Source of the DNA: Karalla daura
Taxonomy: Eukaryota; Chordata; Actinopteri; Chaetodontiformes; Leiognathidae
Reading direction: 5' to 3'
Assembly: GCA_029224185.1 (NCBI GenBank)
Contig: CM055192.1
Location: 14,348,739 to 14,412,738, forward strand
Length of the DNA stretch: 64,000 nt
Shown: positions 1 to 11,801 of the stretch, piece by piece
Position numbering within the stretch: the stretch's first letter is position 1
How the letters are laid out: the number at the start of each line of letters is the position of its first letter
Translations under genes and position numbers: made by a program
Notes under the pieces: model-generated
Seen by the model: only the letters and a program-made list of their open reading frames with translations
What the model was told of the DNA's origin: nothing
Databases searched by the model: none

Positions 1-289
1 CTCTCTCTCTCTCTCTCTCTCCCTCTCCCTCTGAGAGGCCAAGCTGGCAGAGGACGTGGTCTTGGTGGCCTCTACCAAGAAACAGAGAGGAGTGAGGAGT
101 GTGGGTCCTTCCTTGGGGAGAGTGCCTCATTAGTGCGAATGGTACACAGGAGAGCATGTAGAGCCTGTGTGTATACGTGTCTGTTTGAGTGCCTCTGTCT
201 ATAATTAGGAGTCACAGCAAGTAGTGCTCTGGATCAGAGTTAGATAAGTGCTCTGGCAGCTAGCCAGCGCTGGAGCTTGCCTCATGCAA

Positions 290-290
<1 letters not shown>

Positions 291-331
<41 letters not shown>
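291..331. repeat. (CA)n microsatellite
   Basis: About 20 uninterrupted CA units. Confidence 0.98.
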
Positions 332-333
<2 letters not shown>

Positions 334-640
334 ACACAGCTCTCATCTCGGAGGTTCTTCCATGGCTGTGCAGGGTGTCTGAAATGGTTTGGCTGCCGCC
401 TCCTCTGAAAAGTACCACCTGCAGATGGCCAGGGCCGGTCGGATGTCTCCGGCATCACCTTGACAATACCTGTCCCAAGGTGGGAAAAATTGCATCCACA
501 GATGCTCACACCCCCACACCTGTACTTTCTCATCTGCCCGTCTGAGGCAGGCAACGGCAAGGGAGCCGCAATGGGCGCCTGAAATAGAGGATCAAAGACA
601 TGATGTGCACACACATGCGGCCACACACACTCACACACAC

Positions 641-663
641 GCACGCACGCACGCACGCACGCA
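641..663. repeat. (GCAC)n tetranucleotide microsatellite
   Basis: About six GCAC units directly after a short imperfect CA tract. Confidence 0.95.
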
Positions 664-1714
664 GCGAAACAGTTGATATAGGGAGTTGTTACTGCCCCGG
701 TTCAACCCCGGGAGGGACAACTCACAGACGCGGTGCAAAACACACATGCACACAAACATTTTCTCTGGCATGCAACCTCCACCTGGGCAAAGGAATCTTT
801 CATGTTGGCATGAGAGCCACTGGGCAGGCTGTACAGCCAGGCACACACACACAGACTCACTGTCTCCACCTGCTACCCCTTCCCTCTTCTGTGTTGATAC
901 GAGTGGGTCGCCCTCAACACAACTATTTGTCGACCAACAAAAAGCAGATGTATGTTTACAAGGCATTTCACCGTAACGAGTCAAAGTGCTTATGACACAA
1001 ATGAATTCATTACGGTTGAGAGAGCTCTGCCCCGGCCTTTAATGGGGCACTGCAGGACCCTTCACTCTAACGTTGCACTTTATGACTTCAGTGTTGAGAG
1101 TGTGGAGCAGATTAAGAGTCTGTGCAGCTTTATGACGGCCTGACTTCAGGTTTACCACCTCGTGCCACATTGCTATTAGCCTGGTGGATGTGAGGGGGGG
1201 GGGCAAAATAAAATATTAAAAATCTAGATTTGGTGGAACCACAGGGGAGCTGAGCTTCAGCGAATGAGCAGGAAAAAGCGGCGGATTATCATCGCTGCCT
1301 CTGAATGTGGCCCCCAAACGCTTTAACCCTCTTGACTCCCTGATGGAGCTTTAATTTACCAAACGGTCACCAAGATGCACATAAAAAGAGGCGCAATTAG
1401 CCACTCAACACTGTTAATGGAGGGTCCAGGGTCCTTTTCATTTTCTCGCCGTGGCGCGGGGCGGCCTGGCGTCTCGCTCGGCACAAGCATCTAGTGGACG
1501 CGATGGGAACTGCGTCACGGGGCCACGTCTCCAGTTTCAGCGCTCAGCCGCTGCGGCTGACACTCGGTTTCACCTTGCTGAATAAATGAGGTTTGGCTCA
1601 TTTATTTTTTTCTTTGCCTCGCAACAGGTCCAGAAGTGACTCATAATTCAACAGCACAGCATTACTGTCAGTCCTTGAGGAGTTTAATGAGCAAGAAGTA
1701 TCGCCAGCAAGGCT

Positions 1715-1742
1715 CACACACACACACACACACACACACACA
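1715..1742. repeat. (CA)n microsatellite
   Basis: Fourteen CA units. A second imperfect CA/CG/CATA tract lies at about 1822-1855. Confidence 0.97.
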
Positions 1743-3628
1743 GCGCCGCACACACAAGCCAACACCAAGCTGATGAGGGATTTCCCACAGCAAATCTGGA
1801 TTTTTCTTTGCAAAAATAACACACGCGCACGCACACACATACATACACACACACAGATGGACAAACATGCATTCGTAAACAAAAGTGCGTAGGTGCCCTT
1901 GTGCAAATGGAACAAACAAATGAAGCTCTAATGGCTCTTATTGTCTCTTTACGCTCTCACCTTCACACATGGGTTACTTCCCTGAGAAAGACACACACAC
2001 ACACACACAAGTCTGGGCACACTCATTTATAGTTACAGTAGATGTCTCCTATCATCCAGACTGTGTGTATGAGGTGTCTAGTTTATTATGTCCACATATC
2101 TGTGTTGATTAAAGTGTAAGTGTGGGTCATATATATTGTGAGTGTGATTAAGTGTTTGAGTGGGGGGGGGTCCAGAGCTCATACGGATAAGGTCAGGGGT
2201 CACAAGGGGCAATAAAAGGGTTTTGTAATGCTGTGACAGGTGGGGTTAAGGTTCATAGTGCAATGACAGACAGGGTTAAGGTTCATACATGAACAGGAGA
2301 GGGGAGGCTGGGACGCCACTTTCATGGCAGTGCTCTTAATCCTAATGCATGCAAGCTGAGCTTCGGTACAGACCAGTACGATGCGGGTAGGGAGGCAGGG
2401 AGCAGGGATTCAACATAAGAGAGAAAGAAAGACAGAAAGCAGTCACAGTTGAATTTTCCCCCCTCGAGGTGGTTTCACCTAGGGAAAATCCTCAACAACC
2501 CGGCCTAGTGATATTTTTGGTGCATTGTCTCACACTACGGTCGTCTTACAGTCTACAACCTGATGCCACAATCTCTTTTTTTTCCCCCTGTAAGCTGAAC
2601 CAGACTCACGTCTGTGCATTTTCAGTCTTTTCAGTCAATCTTTCTATAACACCAGACTGCATGTTAGAGTTAGACCAAATCTGATTGTTTAGATGCCCTA
2701 GGTCACTGAACTGTGCAAATCTGTTGAACAGGATGTGCGGATGTGAGCTTTAAAGCGAGCTGGAGTTTTTGAAGTATGTACGATCTGGCATTTGAGGCAT
2801 TTCAATATCGAGCTCAAAGAATATGCAGTCTGGACTGGGCTTCACTTTGTTCAATATCTGCAACCATGTCATTTGTCAGGATCATCGGCTTATAACAGAA
2901 ATGACCCGCACCATTGAATTGCAATAAAAGAGAAATCATCTGTACCACTGACTTTAGCTGGAGCAGAGATAGCACCACCCCCCCCTCTGACTTACACCAC
3001 AGAATATATTACGCTGGCATTTACATCGACCTCCAGCAGACAGAGCAGTTCTGTTGCTTTGATTTAATCCGGAGAGGAGAAGATGTAGGTGGTCACATCC
3101 TTCAGGCTCACCATCACTTTGGGTGGGATTATCTAAAACGGGTACAAGGGGCAGCATTCTTGTCTACAGTACAGGACAAGGCAGTGCAGGTGGCATTCCT
3201 CACTCAGAGGGTCTCCATACAAGGGTTGATTAACACATGAACTGGCTCGTCTCAACCCGCCTGCCATCATTTCACTTCACGTAACCAGCACTGATATTAT
3301 CTCTCTAAATGTGACACACGTTACATGGACACTTTGTATAGTGTATTCTATTTAAAGGAGCCGGTGATTAATGTCATACTCAAGTGCATAGACGATTCTT
3401 TGCAGCACGGCTCCGATGGGAGAAGAGACGTACGGGCTGATTGTGAAGTAAAACAATCGCAGGCGGACGTTTCAATCATCATCGTCGTCATGATCATGCG
3501 GAACTGTGCAGTTTAATCAACCCTCGGTACAAAGACCCCCTGCAGCTCCATCTAGTACGGTACAGGACGGTAGACCACTACAAGACACAGTCACGTCCAG
3601 TCAGGTGATACAGAACAGAGACACTCAC

Positions 3629-3677
3629 TCAGCTGTCTCCTTGACGACAAAGGGGCGCTCCCATGCGCCTTGATGCC
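3629..3677 (-). other. possible small exon (unverified)
   Basis: On the minus strand, an acceptor-like TCTTCTGTTTCCAG is followed by 49 bases and then the strong donor-like GTGAGT. Entered in phase 0, which the 15.8 kb ccser1 exon would require, it reads GIKAHGSAPLSSRRQL and stays open through the donor. I cannot match this peptide to CCSER1 or any other family, and 49-base spans with good splice sites occur by chance. It is recorded only because it lies downstream of the last recognised ccser1 exon, on the right strand and in a usable phase. Confidence 0.2.
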
Positions 3678-4830
3678 CTGGAAACAGAAGACATGTTGAC
3701 ACACAGAGCAACCAATGGAGAGAGGATAGATAGATAAACAAATAAATAAAAATAAATAAAAAGGAGGGGACGGAGACAGAGAGGGATTGTCGTTAGATCA
3801 CAGGAGAGAGAGAGAGCAATATTTCACTATGCTACACTTCACGGCGCTCGTAAGTCAAAGTCTCCAACGCAGGCTGCCGCCCGACGAGCGTTTGTCGGGG
3901 GGGGCGCTCGTCGTTTCTCATTACGAAACGCCACAATAGCAGCTCTCAGAGAAGAACGACGGCTCCCCCCGTCCCCCGGTATACAGGAACACGGCACGTG
4001 CGTGTCAGCGCCTCTTCAGAGACGAGAACACACATGCACGCACGCACACACACACGCACGCACGCAGAGCGAGGATCGCCTGCCTCCCTCGCTGCTCCGG
4101 CACAGATGAACCCCCCGTAAGGTGGCTTTGCGCAAGTGACACCGCTTTTGATGAACAGGAGAGAGGAAATAAATGAATAAATAAATAAATAAATAGAGCT
4201 ACTGGTTGACCCTGCAGCAAAGTGTAGGGTTTAAAAATACCGATGGTTTCATTCTCCGCGTACCCACACATCGGATCTGCTCGCCAAGAGCTCCCAACAA
4301 AGTGCTCGGACGGGGACGCGGCTCTGAGGCGACTGTGCGAACATGTGTGCATAAGTGTCGCCTAATGACGCCGTTTTCATGGTATTTATCCTCTGCACAG
4401 TCAGCTTGTTTAATCCATATTAATACCGTCCCAAATGGCAAGGCTCTTCCACTGTTACTAATTATTTAGGATTCCAAATCTGTGAAACAAACTGCATAAA
4501 GAAATATTATTAGCGAGCACCGCAGTCCCTTTCGAGACACCAGAGAAAACACGTTGGGTCTATAAACTTGCCTTTACATGATAATTTGTTATTCTGCTGC
4601 GGTAATTATAATTCATGTGGAGAAAGACTCATTTGGTTTCTGCTTTTTGCTGACTGCATATTAATGCCAGCACTATTGTGTGTCCTTTAGCGTGGATGCA
4701 AAGGTCTGCTCAGGAGTTCGCTTTAACGTACGGTATGTTTAATCTCTATACCTTTAACTGTGGATCTTTTGTCATATTAATACCATGGTTACACAAACAT
4801 CTCTTAGCAGCTTCTTCAGCTATATAGACT

Positions 4831-4855
4831 GTGTGTGTGTGTGTGTGTGTGTGTG
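4831..4855. repeat. (GT)n microsatellite
   Basis: Twelve GT units. Confidence 0.97.
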
Positions 4856-5064
4856 CTATTATAGCGATTCAGGCAACATTGCAAAAATGTTATCAAGATA
4901 AATGATACAGAACTGAGTAATATACTGTGAAAATGAGAAATATCGGAGGCTGTATCAAAGCAACATGAAAACGAATGAATCTTTGTTTAAAGGAATATTT
5001 TGAGGTTTGGGGAATTCTGCACAACTTTTTTTCTTGAGTTTGTGTCTCCACTACACACTTCACG

Positions 5065-5231
5065 CTTTCCTCCCACAGACCAAAAACTTGCTTTGAGTTC
5101 GAGTGGAGACTCTAGACTGCCTCTAGGCGTAAACGTGATCATCAGTAGTGTGTGTGTGTGCACACATGTGTGTCCTCTAACAGACTGGTGACCGGTCCAG
5201 GGTGCATTTCCTTGCTTTCACCCAATATGAA
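5065..5231 (+). mobile_element. SINE-like dispersed repeat fragment (family 1)
   Basis: The segment contains the family landmarks TTCCTCCCACAG followed by CCAAAAAC, a GTAGGCGT-like motif, a GT tract, and ACTGGTGACCGGTCCAGGGT. These lie in the same order as in the fuller copy at 8812-9197. This arrangement is typical of a very common teleost SINE-like repeat. The 5' tRNA-like head and the GGAT tail are missing. The family name is not assigned. Confidence 0.7.
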
Positions 5232-6540
5232 CGCGCCGACACACAAAGTGTGTTAGACAAAGTGATGTGCTCTATACAAAGGCAACAAAATCAGCCAACA
5301 CATAACGTCTATTATTCATTTACAATATCCAAACCTGAGAGTGAGGTTGCCTGGCAACCAGCTATGGTCGAGATCATAAATCTGTAAAACTATGTGTCTT
5401 TGATTTTTATTATGGACCGATTGCATTGTCTCCTATGTACATATAAGTAGATATCTAGTTACTTTTCTTAATAATGATTGGTATAAATGATGTTATACCA
5501 CAGAGCTGCTGATTCAAACAAACCAAACCAATTAGTTAACGATATCCCTGACATTTCAACATTAAGTACAGACTTTATATGCTCACATACACCCAATCAC
5601 ACATACGCACGGCTCTAATCCTAGCAGGCAGATGGAGAGAGGTCCCCAACAGTAAAAGTTGATGGTCACATAAAACCACAATAAAATAGTCTGTTCTCCT
5701 GAACACCGTCCTGCCTCCATAAAATAATAATCCGCTTTTAATGGCATGAAGTGTCATAACTCTGAGTGACCTCTCCTTTGGCCAACAAGGAATCCCATTC
5801 CACCCCGTTCTGTCGTAAGAATTATGCTTCTGGACAATTACTTAACCCGTTTTGCCCCATCGGCAACAATTGTTGCCAAGGTTTATCACTGTCATTTTCA
5901 ACCCACAATAAAAAATCTCAAAGGTACCAATGCTACTTTTTCCACTTAAATGCTAGTTGACAAGTTGGACAACAGTTCTGATTTTCAAAAAATGCCTTCC
6001 AAGTGTTTCCTGTCACATGACATCATCTGCTTCCTGCTCCTTCCGGCTGAAGACATGGCAGGTGCAAATCTTCCCAGAAAGAGGTAATTTTCATAAATTT
6101 CTTATGATTTTTCCCCCAAACCTATTATAATTATTTAATCATTCAACTCTCTAGAGTGACCCTCCCCCAAAAAATTGTACCTAGGATAAATGTTTTTTTG
6201 TTCATGGGCTTATTTCTGTGAGTGGCAACAAAAGTTGCCAATGGGCATATATGTAGTCACTTTCTACACAGTGTGCAGGATTGCTCCTAATTTTAAAATA
6301 GCTTATTTCAATCCTCTTAGAATACTCTTCCTAGCAAAATAGTTTGTGATGTGATTGATTTTTGTGATGTTGGACTCGAGGTCATCACTAGTGCTCTTCA
6401 GTCAGCATGAGCAACAGTGATGATGCCCAGAACAACATCAAAAACTCAAGTGTGATATTGCTTTTACACAACATTCATCATATGCAAACAAAAACATGGC
6501 ACATTCATGCATCTATCATGCTTTTTTTGTCATTCGTTTA

Positions 6541-6824
6541 GGTCCTGGAAAAGCGGGGAGAAGTATCTTCTCTCCTTCCAGAGGCTGGTAGCCCATACCC
6601 TCCTCATGCGCCATGGAACAAAGCCAAGTTTGCAGGGCAGAAGATCTTCACTGGCGATGGCGATAACTGAGGCCACCAGGTTTGATTATTTCAACCACTG
6701 GCCCTGCAACACTGGCAGCAGGTACAAGCGATGCAAGAACTGTGGCGGGCGCACATCATTTGCTTGTGGAAAGTGTGATGTGCCACTGCATGTGGAGTGC
6801 TTCAAAAAGGACCACACCGAGTAG
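6541..6824 (+). pseudogene. piggyBac transposase C-terminal remnant (Cys-rich domain)
   Basis: An open frame ending at a stop after 6824 encodes RFDYFNHWP, then a cysteine cluster in the order CKNC, CGKC and ECFKKDH. This matches the C-terminal zinc-binding cysteine/histidine domain of piggyBac transposases, which usually ends near a CF..YH motif and helps bind the terminal repeats. The preceding catalytic core with its aspartate triad is missing. A possible splice acceptor (TTCGTTTAG) lies just upstream at about 6540. The final domain is intact with no internal stops, so the loss was mainly a large internal deletion. It sits inside the TTAA-flanked element at 5846-7375 in plus orientation. 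Confidence 0.8.
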
Positions 6825-7119
6825 ACCACACATGAGTGAAGTTGATAGAATATATGAGAAGAGATATGTTAAAAATGTTAAAAATGTTTTAAAAATGTTC
6901 AAATGTTCAAATATATATGTAGTATGTGTGTGTTTATATGTTTTTAGAGGTTCTAAGGAAAAATTGTTGAAGTTTTGATGAAGAAAATTGAGAATAAAGA
7001 CCCCAGTTCAAACTGTTTGTTTTGAATTTTATCCAGGGGGAACCCGAGGCTCCACCTTTTGATTATTATTTATTATGACTGTATTATTTGTTATTATTAT
7101 ATTACTATTATTATGTCTC

Positions 7120-7121
<2 letters not shown>

Positions 7122-7190
<69 letters not shown>
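7122..7190. repeat. (ATT)n microsatellite inside the piggyBac element
   Basis: About 22 ATT units. It creates a false poly-Leu/poly-Asn open frame on the two strands. Confidence 0.97.
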
Positions 7191-8430
7191 GGTGGCATTC
7201 GACCAAGTGACAAGCTATGTGCCCATTGGCAACAATTGTTGCCGGTCATAAAAATGCTATTTTCTTCAAAACAAAGTACAAAATGGAAAAAATAAATACA
7301 TAACATGATTCAGAGGGACTCAATTAATAAAATGATATGCCTTACTACTCTGAAAAAAATTTGGGCACAAACGGGTTAATAACTGAGTTATGTACAATAA
7401 TTATCCGTAACATCCTTTTTATATCGTGGTTTACCCATTCGAGCAACGTGGACCTGTAAATGAATGGATCGCCTCTCACTTTACCACACCAGTCACTGCA
7501 TAAAGCGGAGTTGTGAATTAAAGTTGCAACCTCTGGACTCAACTTGGCCTTCGGCAGAGACGGAGAGGAAGTGGTTAACAAAAGTTGGATAGAGACGGTA
7601 ATGGAGGACGTGAGCCGTGAGAAGGGAGGGGCAAGGCAGGGTGAAAGAGTAACGGTAATAAAGGAGATGAGCGAGAGGAGGGAGGGTGAGAATGTGAATG
7701 GAGAGGCATACAGGTGAAAGGCCAAGCATAAAGACGAGGATGTAGGAAGACAGAGTGAGCTGATGGGAGGGAATGGACGGGACCCATGCAAAAGAGGCAG
7801 GTGATGGAGGACAGGAGGAGAAATATAGCGGAAGGAGGGAAAGAAAAAAATAATGAAATGTGTGAGAAGGACACGCCGTCTGAAGAAAGATGGCAGGTAC
7901 GGGGGTGGCGGAGATGGACGGGAAACTGTAGCGAGGGTCAGCAGAGACAGAGACAGAGAGAGAGAGGGAGGGAGAGAGAGAGGAAGAGAGCAGATCAAGG
8001 AAAATGCATAAATCTGAGCAGGGACAGAGACAGGAAAAACCAGACGTGCTCCTTATGGAGGAGGCACAATAGGGAGAGAAAAGAGGGATGAAGAAAACAT
8101 TTCTGATAAGAAGGAAGAAAAAAAGGGAAGATGGAGGGACGAGAAGACTGATGAATAAAACTCTAAGTAGGGCAGAAAACTGCCTCTCTCGTGCTCAGCC
8201 CCTATCTCCTCCTTTTTCTTTCTATCCTTCTATCCTTAGCAGCACCATTACTCAGTACGGCTGTACAAAATGATCTAGTTTACAGAAATAGGAGTTGGAG
8301 ACCTACATAGTCACAATCAGCAGTGGACCCTGCGTCCTCCTGCTTCAATTGGCAGGAGTGGAGGCATGACGCGGGGCTCATATGATCTATGTCATCATAC
8401 ATGTCGGTCCCGGGTCTCCCGCCCCCCCTT

Positions 8431-8461
<31 letters not shown>
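8431..8461. repeat. (CT)n microsatellite
   Basis: About 15 CT units. Confidence 0.97.
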
Positions 8462-8465
<4 letters not shown>

Positions 8466-8811
8466 GGGGGATCTGCTGAACACGACCTGCGTCACCGCTC
8501 TAAACGGCAACATCTCCCAGACACGCAGTCAGTAAACGCACAACAAACACCCGTCTTCCCCGGGACTCCGAATCAATAAAAAAAAAATCATCAAAACAAA
8601 CGAGTCAATTGTTCTTCTGCGGCGGTGCGTACGTGTAATTACTGGGTAATTGACACCGTCTGAAAGGTGTTAGCGTGTGATGTTACAATATCCACATCAT
8701 ACGCACTGATGGTGAAACTGATATTACTTAAACAGGTATCGTTGTCTTTTTTAAAAACCCTGATGTATCCTAGTCTTACGCAACTGATGCACTAACAGCT
8801 ATGACATGGCT

Positions 8812-9001
8812 ACCGGCCGGTTAGCGCTGTGGCCTCACAGCGAGATGGACAATTCCTGGCTTTGACTGGATGGCCTTTCTTTGCCATGTTCAATCTGTAT
8901 CTGAGTGGCTTCACTCTGGTTTTCTGCCACAGTCCAAAATCATCCGCATTTCGGCTGAATGGAGAGTACAGTGTAAATGGCCCAAAGGTGTGCCTGTGAC
9001 T

Positions 9002-9044
<43 letters not shown>

Positions 9045-9197
9045 TGTGTGTGTGTGTGTGTGGCCTGCTATGGACTGGCCCTCGTCCAGGGTTTATTCCC
9101 TTCCATTGCCCTAAGTGCACTGGAATACGCTCCAGCAGACCCCTGTGACACCACTTATGTAAAAAGTGGGCAAGATAATGGATGGATGAATGGATGA
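8812..9197 (+). mobile_element. SINE-like dispersed repeat, near full length (family 1)
   Basis: It begins with a tRNA-like GGTTAGCGCTGTGGCCTCAC head and continues with a CCACAGTCCAAAATCATCCG landmark and a TGAATGGA.AGT stretch. It then has an expanded GT array (9005-9061), the module TGGACTGGCCCTCGTCCAGG, and CTCCAGCAGACCCC. It ends in a GGATGGATGAATGGATGA tail. This order is that of a very abundant teleost repeat. Other copies in this window are at about 5065, 11586, 26278, 37679 and 59360, all in the same plus orientation. Confidence 0.8.
9005..9061. repeat. (GT)n array inside a SINE-like repeat
   Basis: About 28 GT units with one TATG interruption. It appears to be an expansion of the short TGTG stretch present in the repeat family. 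Confidence 0.97.
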
Positions 9198-11585
9198 CGT
9201 ACACCATTCCTATGGGGGTGCTACTCATGTTGATTATTCCAATAAATTAAAGCCGTTGCCTCCGCATATTGCAAGAAGAAAATGTGTTTCTATATCTCTA
9301 ACAACCATCATCCTCAGCAGGATGAGCATGAGGACCAGGGGAGGATGCATCAAGCAGCTGTAGTTCTTGCAGTCATTCCGGATTCAACGTTGAGTCGGTG
9401 TGTTTGTTTCCTTGACAGAGGTTTGTTTCCGAGACGAGCTTTAAGGACAGCCCTCCTCAGAGGTGCCGTGTCAGCAGGGTAAACATGTCTTGGCTCAGAG
9501 ATTTCTCTCTCTCAGCCTTGTGCTTTTTTGTTGTAGGGTCACAACAGGACACCGCTAGACATCCGGCCTCCAATTTCACTGTCCTGTCTTCTTTAGCAAT
9601 CTGACGCATCTAATTAAACTCAAAATTAAAGTTGCAGTCAAATTACTGTTTATTATAATTATCTACCGGCTGTGTGTAGCGGTCGCAGAAATTGAACAAG
9701 TTGCTGTTTACTAGGCATATCCGATAAGAATTAAGTTTGATTTACTTAATTTAACAATTACTCTGTGGAGACATGGAACGTTTTCACAGCTCGTTTCAGT
9801 AAAGTGGTGCCCCATGTGCAACATAATACCACATGTCAAATTACCAGTATTACCATTTATACACCTTTGGTGTTTTTTTTTAAGACTGCACTGCCCAAAG
9901 ATTTCATCAAAAACACCTGGAATCCAACATCACTTTTATTGTTGTGCCATTTTCCACGTAAAATGTTGTTCCTTGCCGCAAACTATTTATCTGCACATCA
10001 GATAAATCACTAAATGCCTCACTTTTAAGATGGAGCGGGGACTGAAATGGAAGCAAAGACAAAGAGAGAAGGATTTGCATGATCTCCTTATATGTTTCTC
10101 CATTCAAGCATAATAACCCACGGCCAGACGCTAAACGATCCTCAATGATCCCTCTGCTCTTCTCATTCTTTTCAGAAGCAACTAAGGAGAGTGGGGATGA
10201 AGAGACGGGGCTCGTATGAAGCCAGCAGAAAAAGAGGGGGGAAAAAAATGGAGGCATAAGGAAAAAAAGCAGCTAAAGTTGCATAAACCTATGGAGAAAA
10301 GAATACGACAGAGAGGAGACTGAGAAAGACAGAGCGAGAAAGGGAACAAGAGAGAGCAAACCATCAAGAGCTTTTGATTCCCACCATAAAATGTTCCTTT
10401 TAAGAATGCCCATGAAATTAGCTTGCTGAAAGAAAGCAATCTCAATCGATTCAATCCCCTCTAAAAAAAAAAAAAAAACTCAAACAGCCACCATACCTCC
10501 AGCTTTTAAGAGTCTCTGCGGGACATAAAGTAGCTCCTCTTGGATCCAGCCCACCCCCCCACCCCCCCACCTCTCTCTCTCTCTCCCTGCCCGTCGTTCT
10601 CTTACTCGGTTTCCCTTTCACCCTACCTGCCATCTCAACACTGGTGCACTGACAGAAAGTGGAGAAATCTTTAAGTGCGGAATTGAAAAATGGGGTCGGT
10701 CAACACTTTTCAAGATGTGCCTGGCTCTCACACTGAACGACCACTTGTCAGCTTCGGGCGCCCATTTGAGTTTTGCTTCGCAACACAACAATACACAAAG
10801 TTCTCCCATTCGGGATCGTTTTTTGTAAGTAAGCTATATAGAAAATGGGAAAAAAAAGAAATTAAGCATTCCAGACAGATGTTATCATTTACATCTGAGA
10901 GATGAAGCTGTGAGATCGGGTGAAAGATCAAATTTCCACAACTTTATTATGCATTTAGTTATTACAGAGGTCGCACTCGCTCGCCTTACATTCACTGCAG
11001 CAATCTGGCTTCATAAAATCAAATTTAAGTACATTTACATCTGACGAAGGTCAAAAGAACACTGGGCTGACATCTGGCAGATTGAGAAGCCCTAAGGCAG
11101 CGATCTCAGCCCAAAGGCCGTATTCGGCCTGCCAAAAACTCCCCATCCGGCCCCGGGAATATCAATGAATTCATGAAATGTGAGAAAGTTACAAAAAAAA
11201 AATTGTACTTCTGCCAACTCTCACACATTGACCGTGAGACTCACGCAATTGACACTTTTCACACTCCCTCATGAAACACCTCTATACAGTATCTCGCACA
11301 GGGAGAAGGAGACTTAGAGCTGATAATGCCGTGATAAGAGAACACGGAGGCAGAGATGAGTCAGCAACTCCTTGTCCTGCCTTCCTTACACATTGATATG
11401 AATTCATAAAAATATCTTTTTTTAAGAAAGTACACGCTACAAGATCAACCGACTAATGTATTGAGTGTTTGAGTGCACGGTTTGATCACTGCACTGAATA
11501 CTTAAGTGGTTGGGCTTGCAGTTGGAGTTGTTAAAGAAGAAAATCAAGGGATACTGTGTGATGAATATAGCTGAGGGAAACATGC

Positions 11586-11801
11586 TGGTTCAGTGGTTCG
11601 TACTGTTGCCTCATAGCAACAAGGTCCTGGGTCTGACGACCAGTCGATGTGTGGAGTTTGTATGTTCTCCCAGTGTCTGCATGGGTACTCCAGTGCCCCC
11701 ACGCATAGTCCAATATGATGCATGTTTAGGTCGATAGGAGAAGGAATGGTGAATGGTGACCTGATGTGTGCTGGATGGATGCATGGATGCATGGATGGTT
11801 A
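11586..11801 (+). mobile_element. SINE-like dispersed repeat fragment (family 1)
   Basis: The head TGTTGCCTCATAGCAACAAG, the word GTCCTGGGTCTGACGACC (a B-box-like region), and GTGTGGAGTTTGTATGTTCTCC, CCAGTGTCTGCATGGGTACTCC are followed by a degraded middle. It ends in GGATGGATGCATGGATG. The central GACTGG...CCAGG module is lost. It has the same family and orientation as the 8812 copy. Confidence 0.75.

Larger units (their letters stand above)
5846..7375 (+). mobile_element. piggyBac-type DNA transposon, internally deleted
   Basis: The element is bounded by TTAA at 5842-5845 and 7376-7379, the duplicated target of piggyBac transposons. Its ends are inverted repeats: CCCGTTTTGCCCC on the left, and on the right GGGCACAAACGGG, whose complement is CCCGTTTGTGCCC. 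A perfect 16-bp palindrome GGCAACAATTGTTGCC occurs at 5862-5877 and 7228-7243, and a diverged form lies near 6224. Inside is only the C-terminal cysteine-rich end of a piggyBac transposase (6541-6824), followed by AATAAA at 6993-6998 and an (ATT)n array. At 1530 bp it is too short for a complete element, and the catalytic DDD domain is absent, so it is non-autonomous. Confidence 0.88.

Noticed and set aside
1..57. Possible partial exon at the left edge (minus strand, acceptor TTTCTTGGTAG)
   Set aside because: The putative coding part runs straight into a (GA)n repeat at the window edge, and the peptide matches nothing I know.
330..500. Minus-strand frame with RRRQPNHFRHPAQPWKNL after an acceptor-like TACTTTTCAG
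   Set aside because: No convincing donor, and it runs into a (CA)n array. No match to the CCSER1 C-terminus.
690..725. tRNA T-arm-like GGTTCAACCCCGGG
   Set aside because: No acceptor, D or anticodon arms can be folded around it. At most it is a decayed SINE promoter fragment.
7345..7998. 217-codon minus-strand open frame rich in Ser, Leu and Pro
   Set aside because: It is the complement of GA-rich low-complexity DNA. It has no domain and partly overlaps the end of the piggyBac element.
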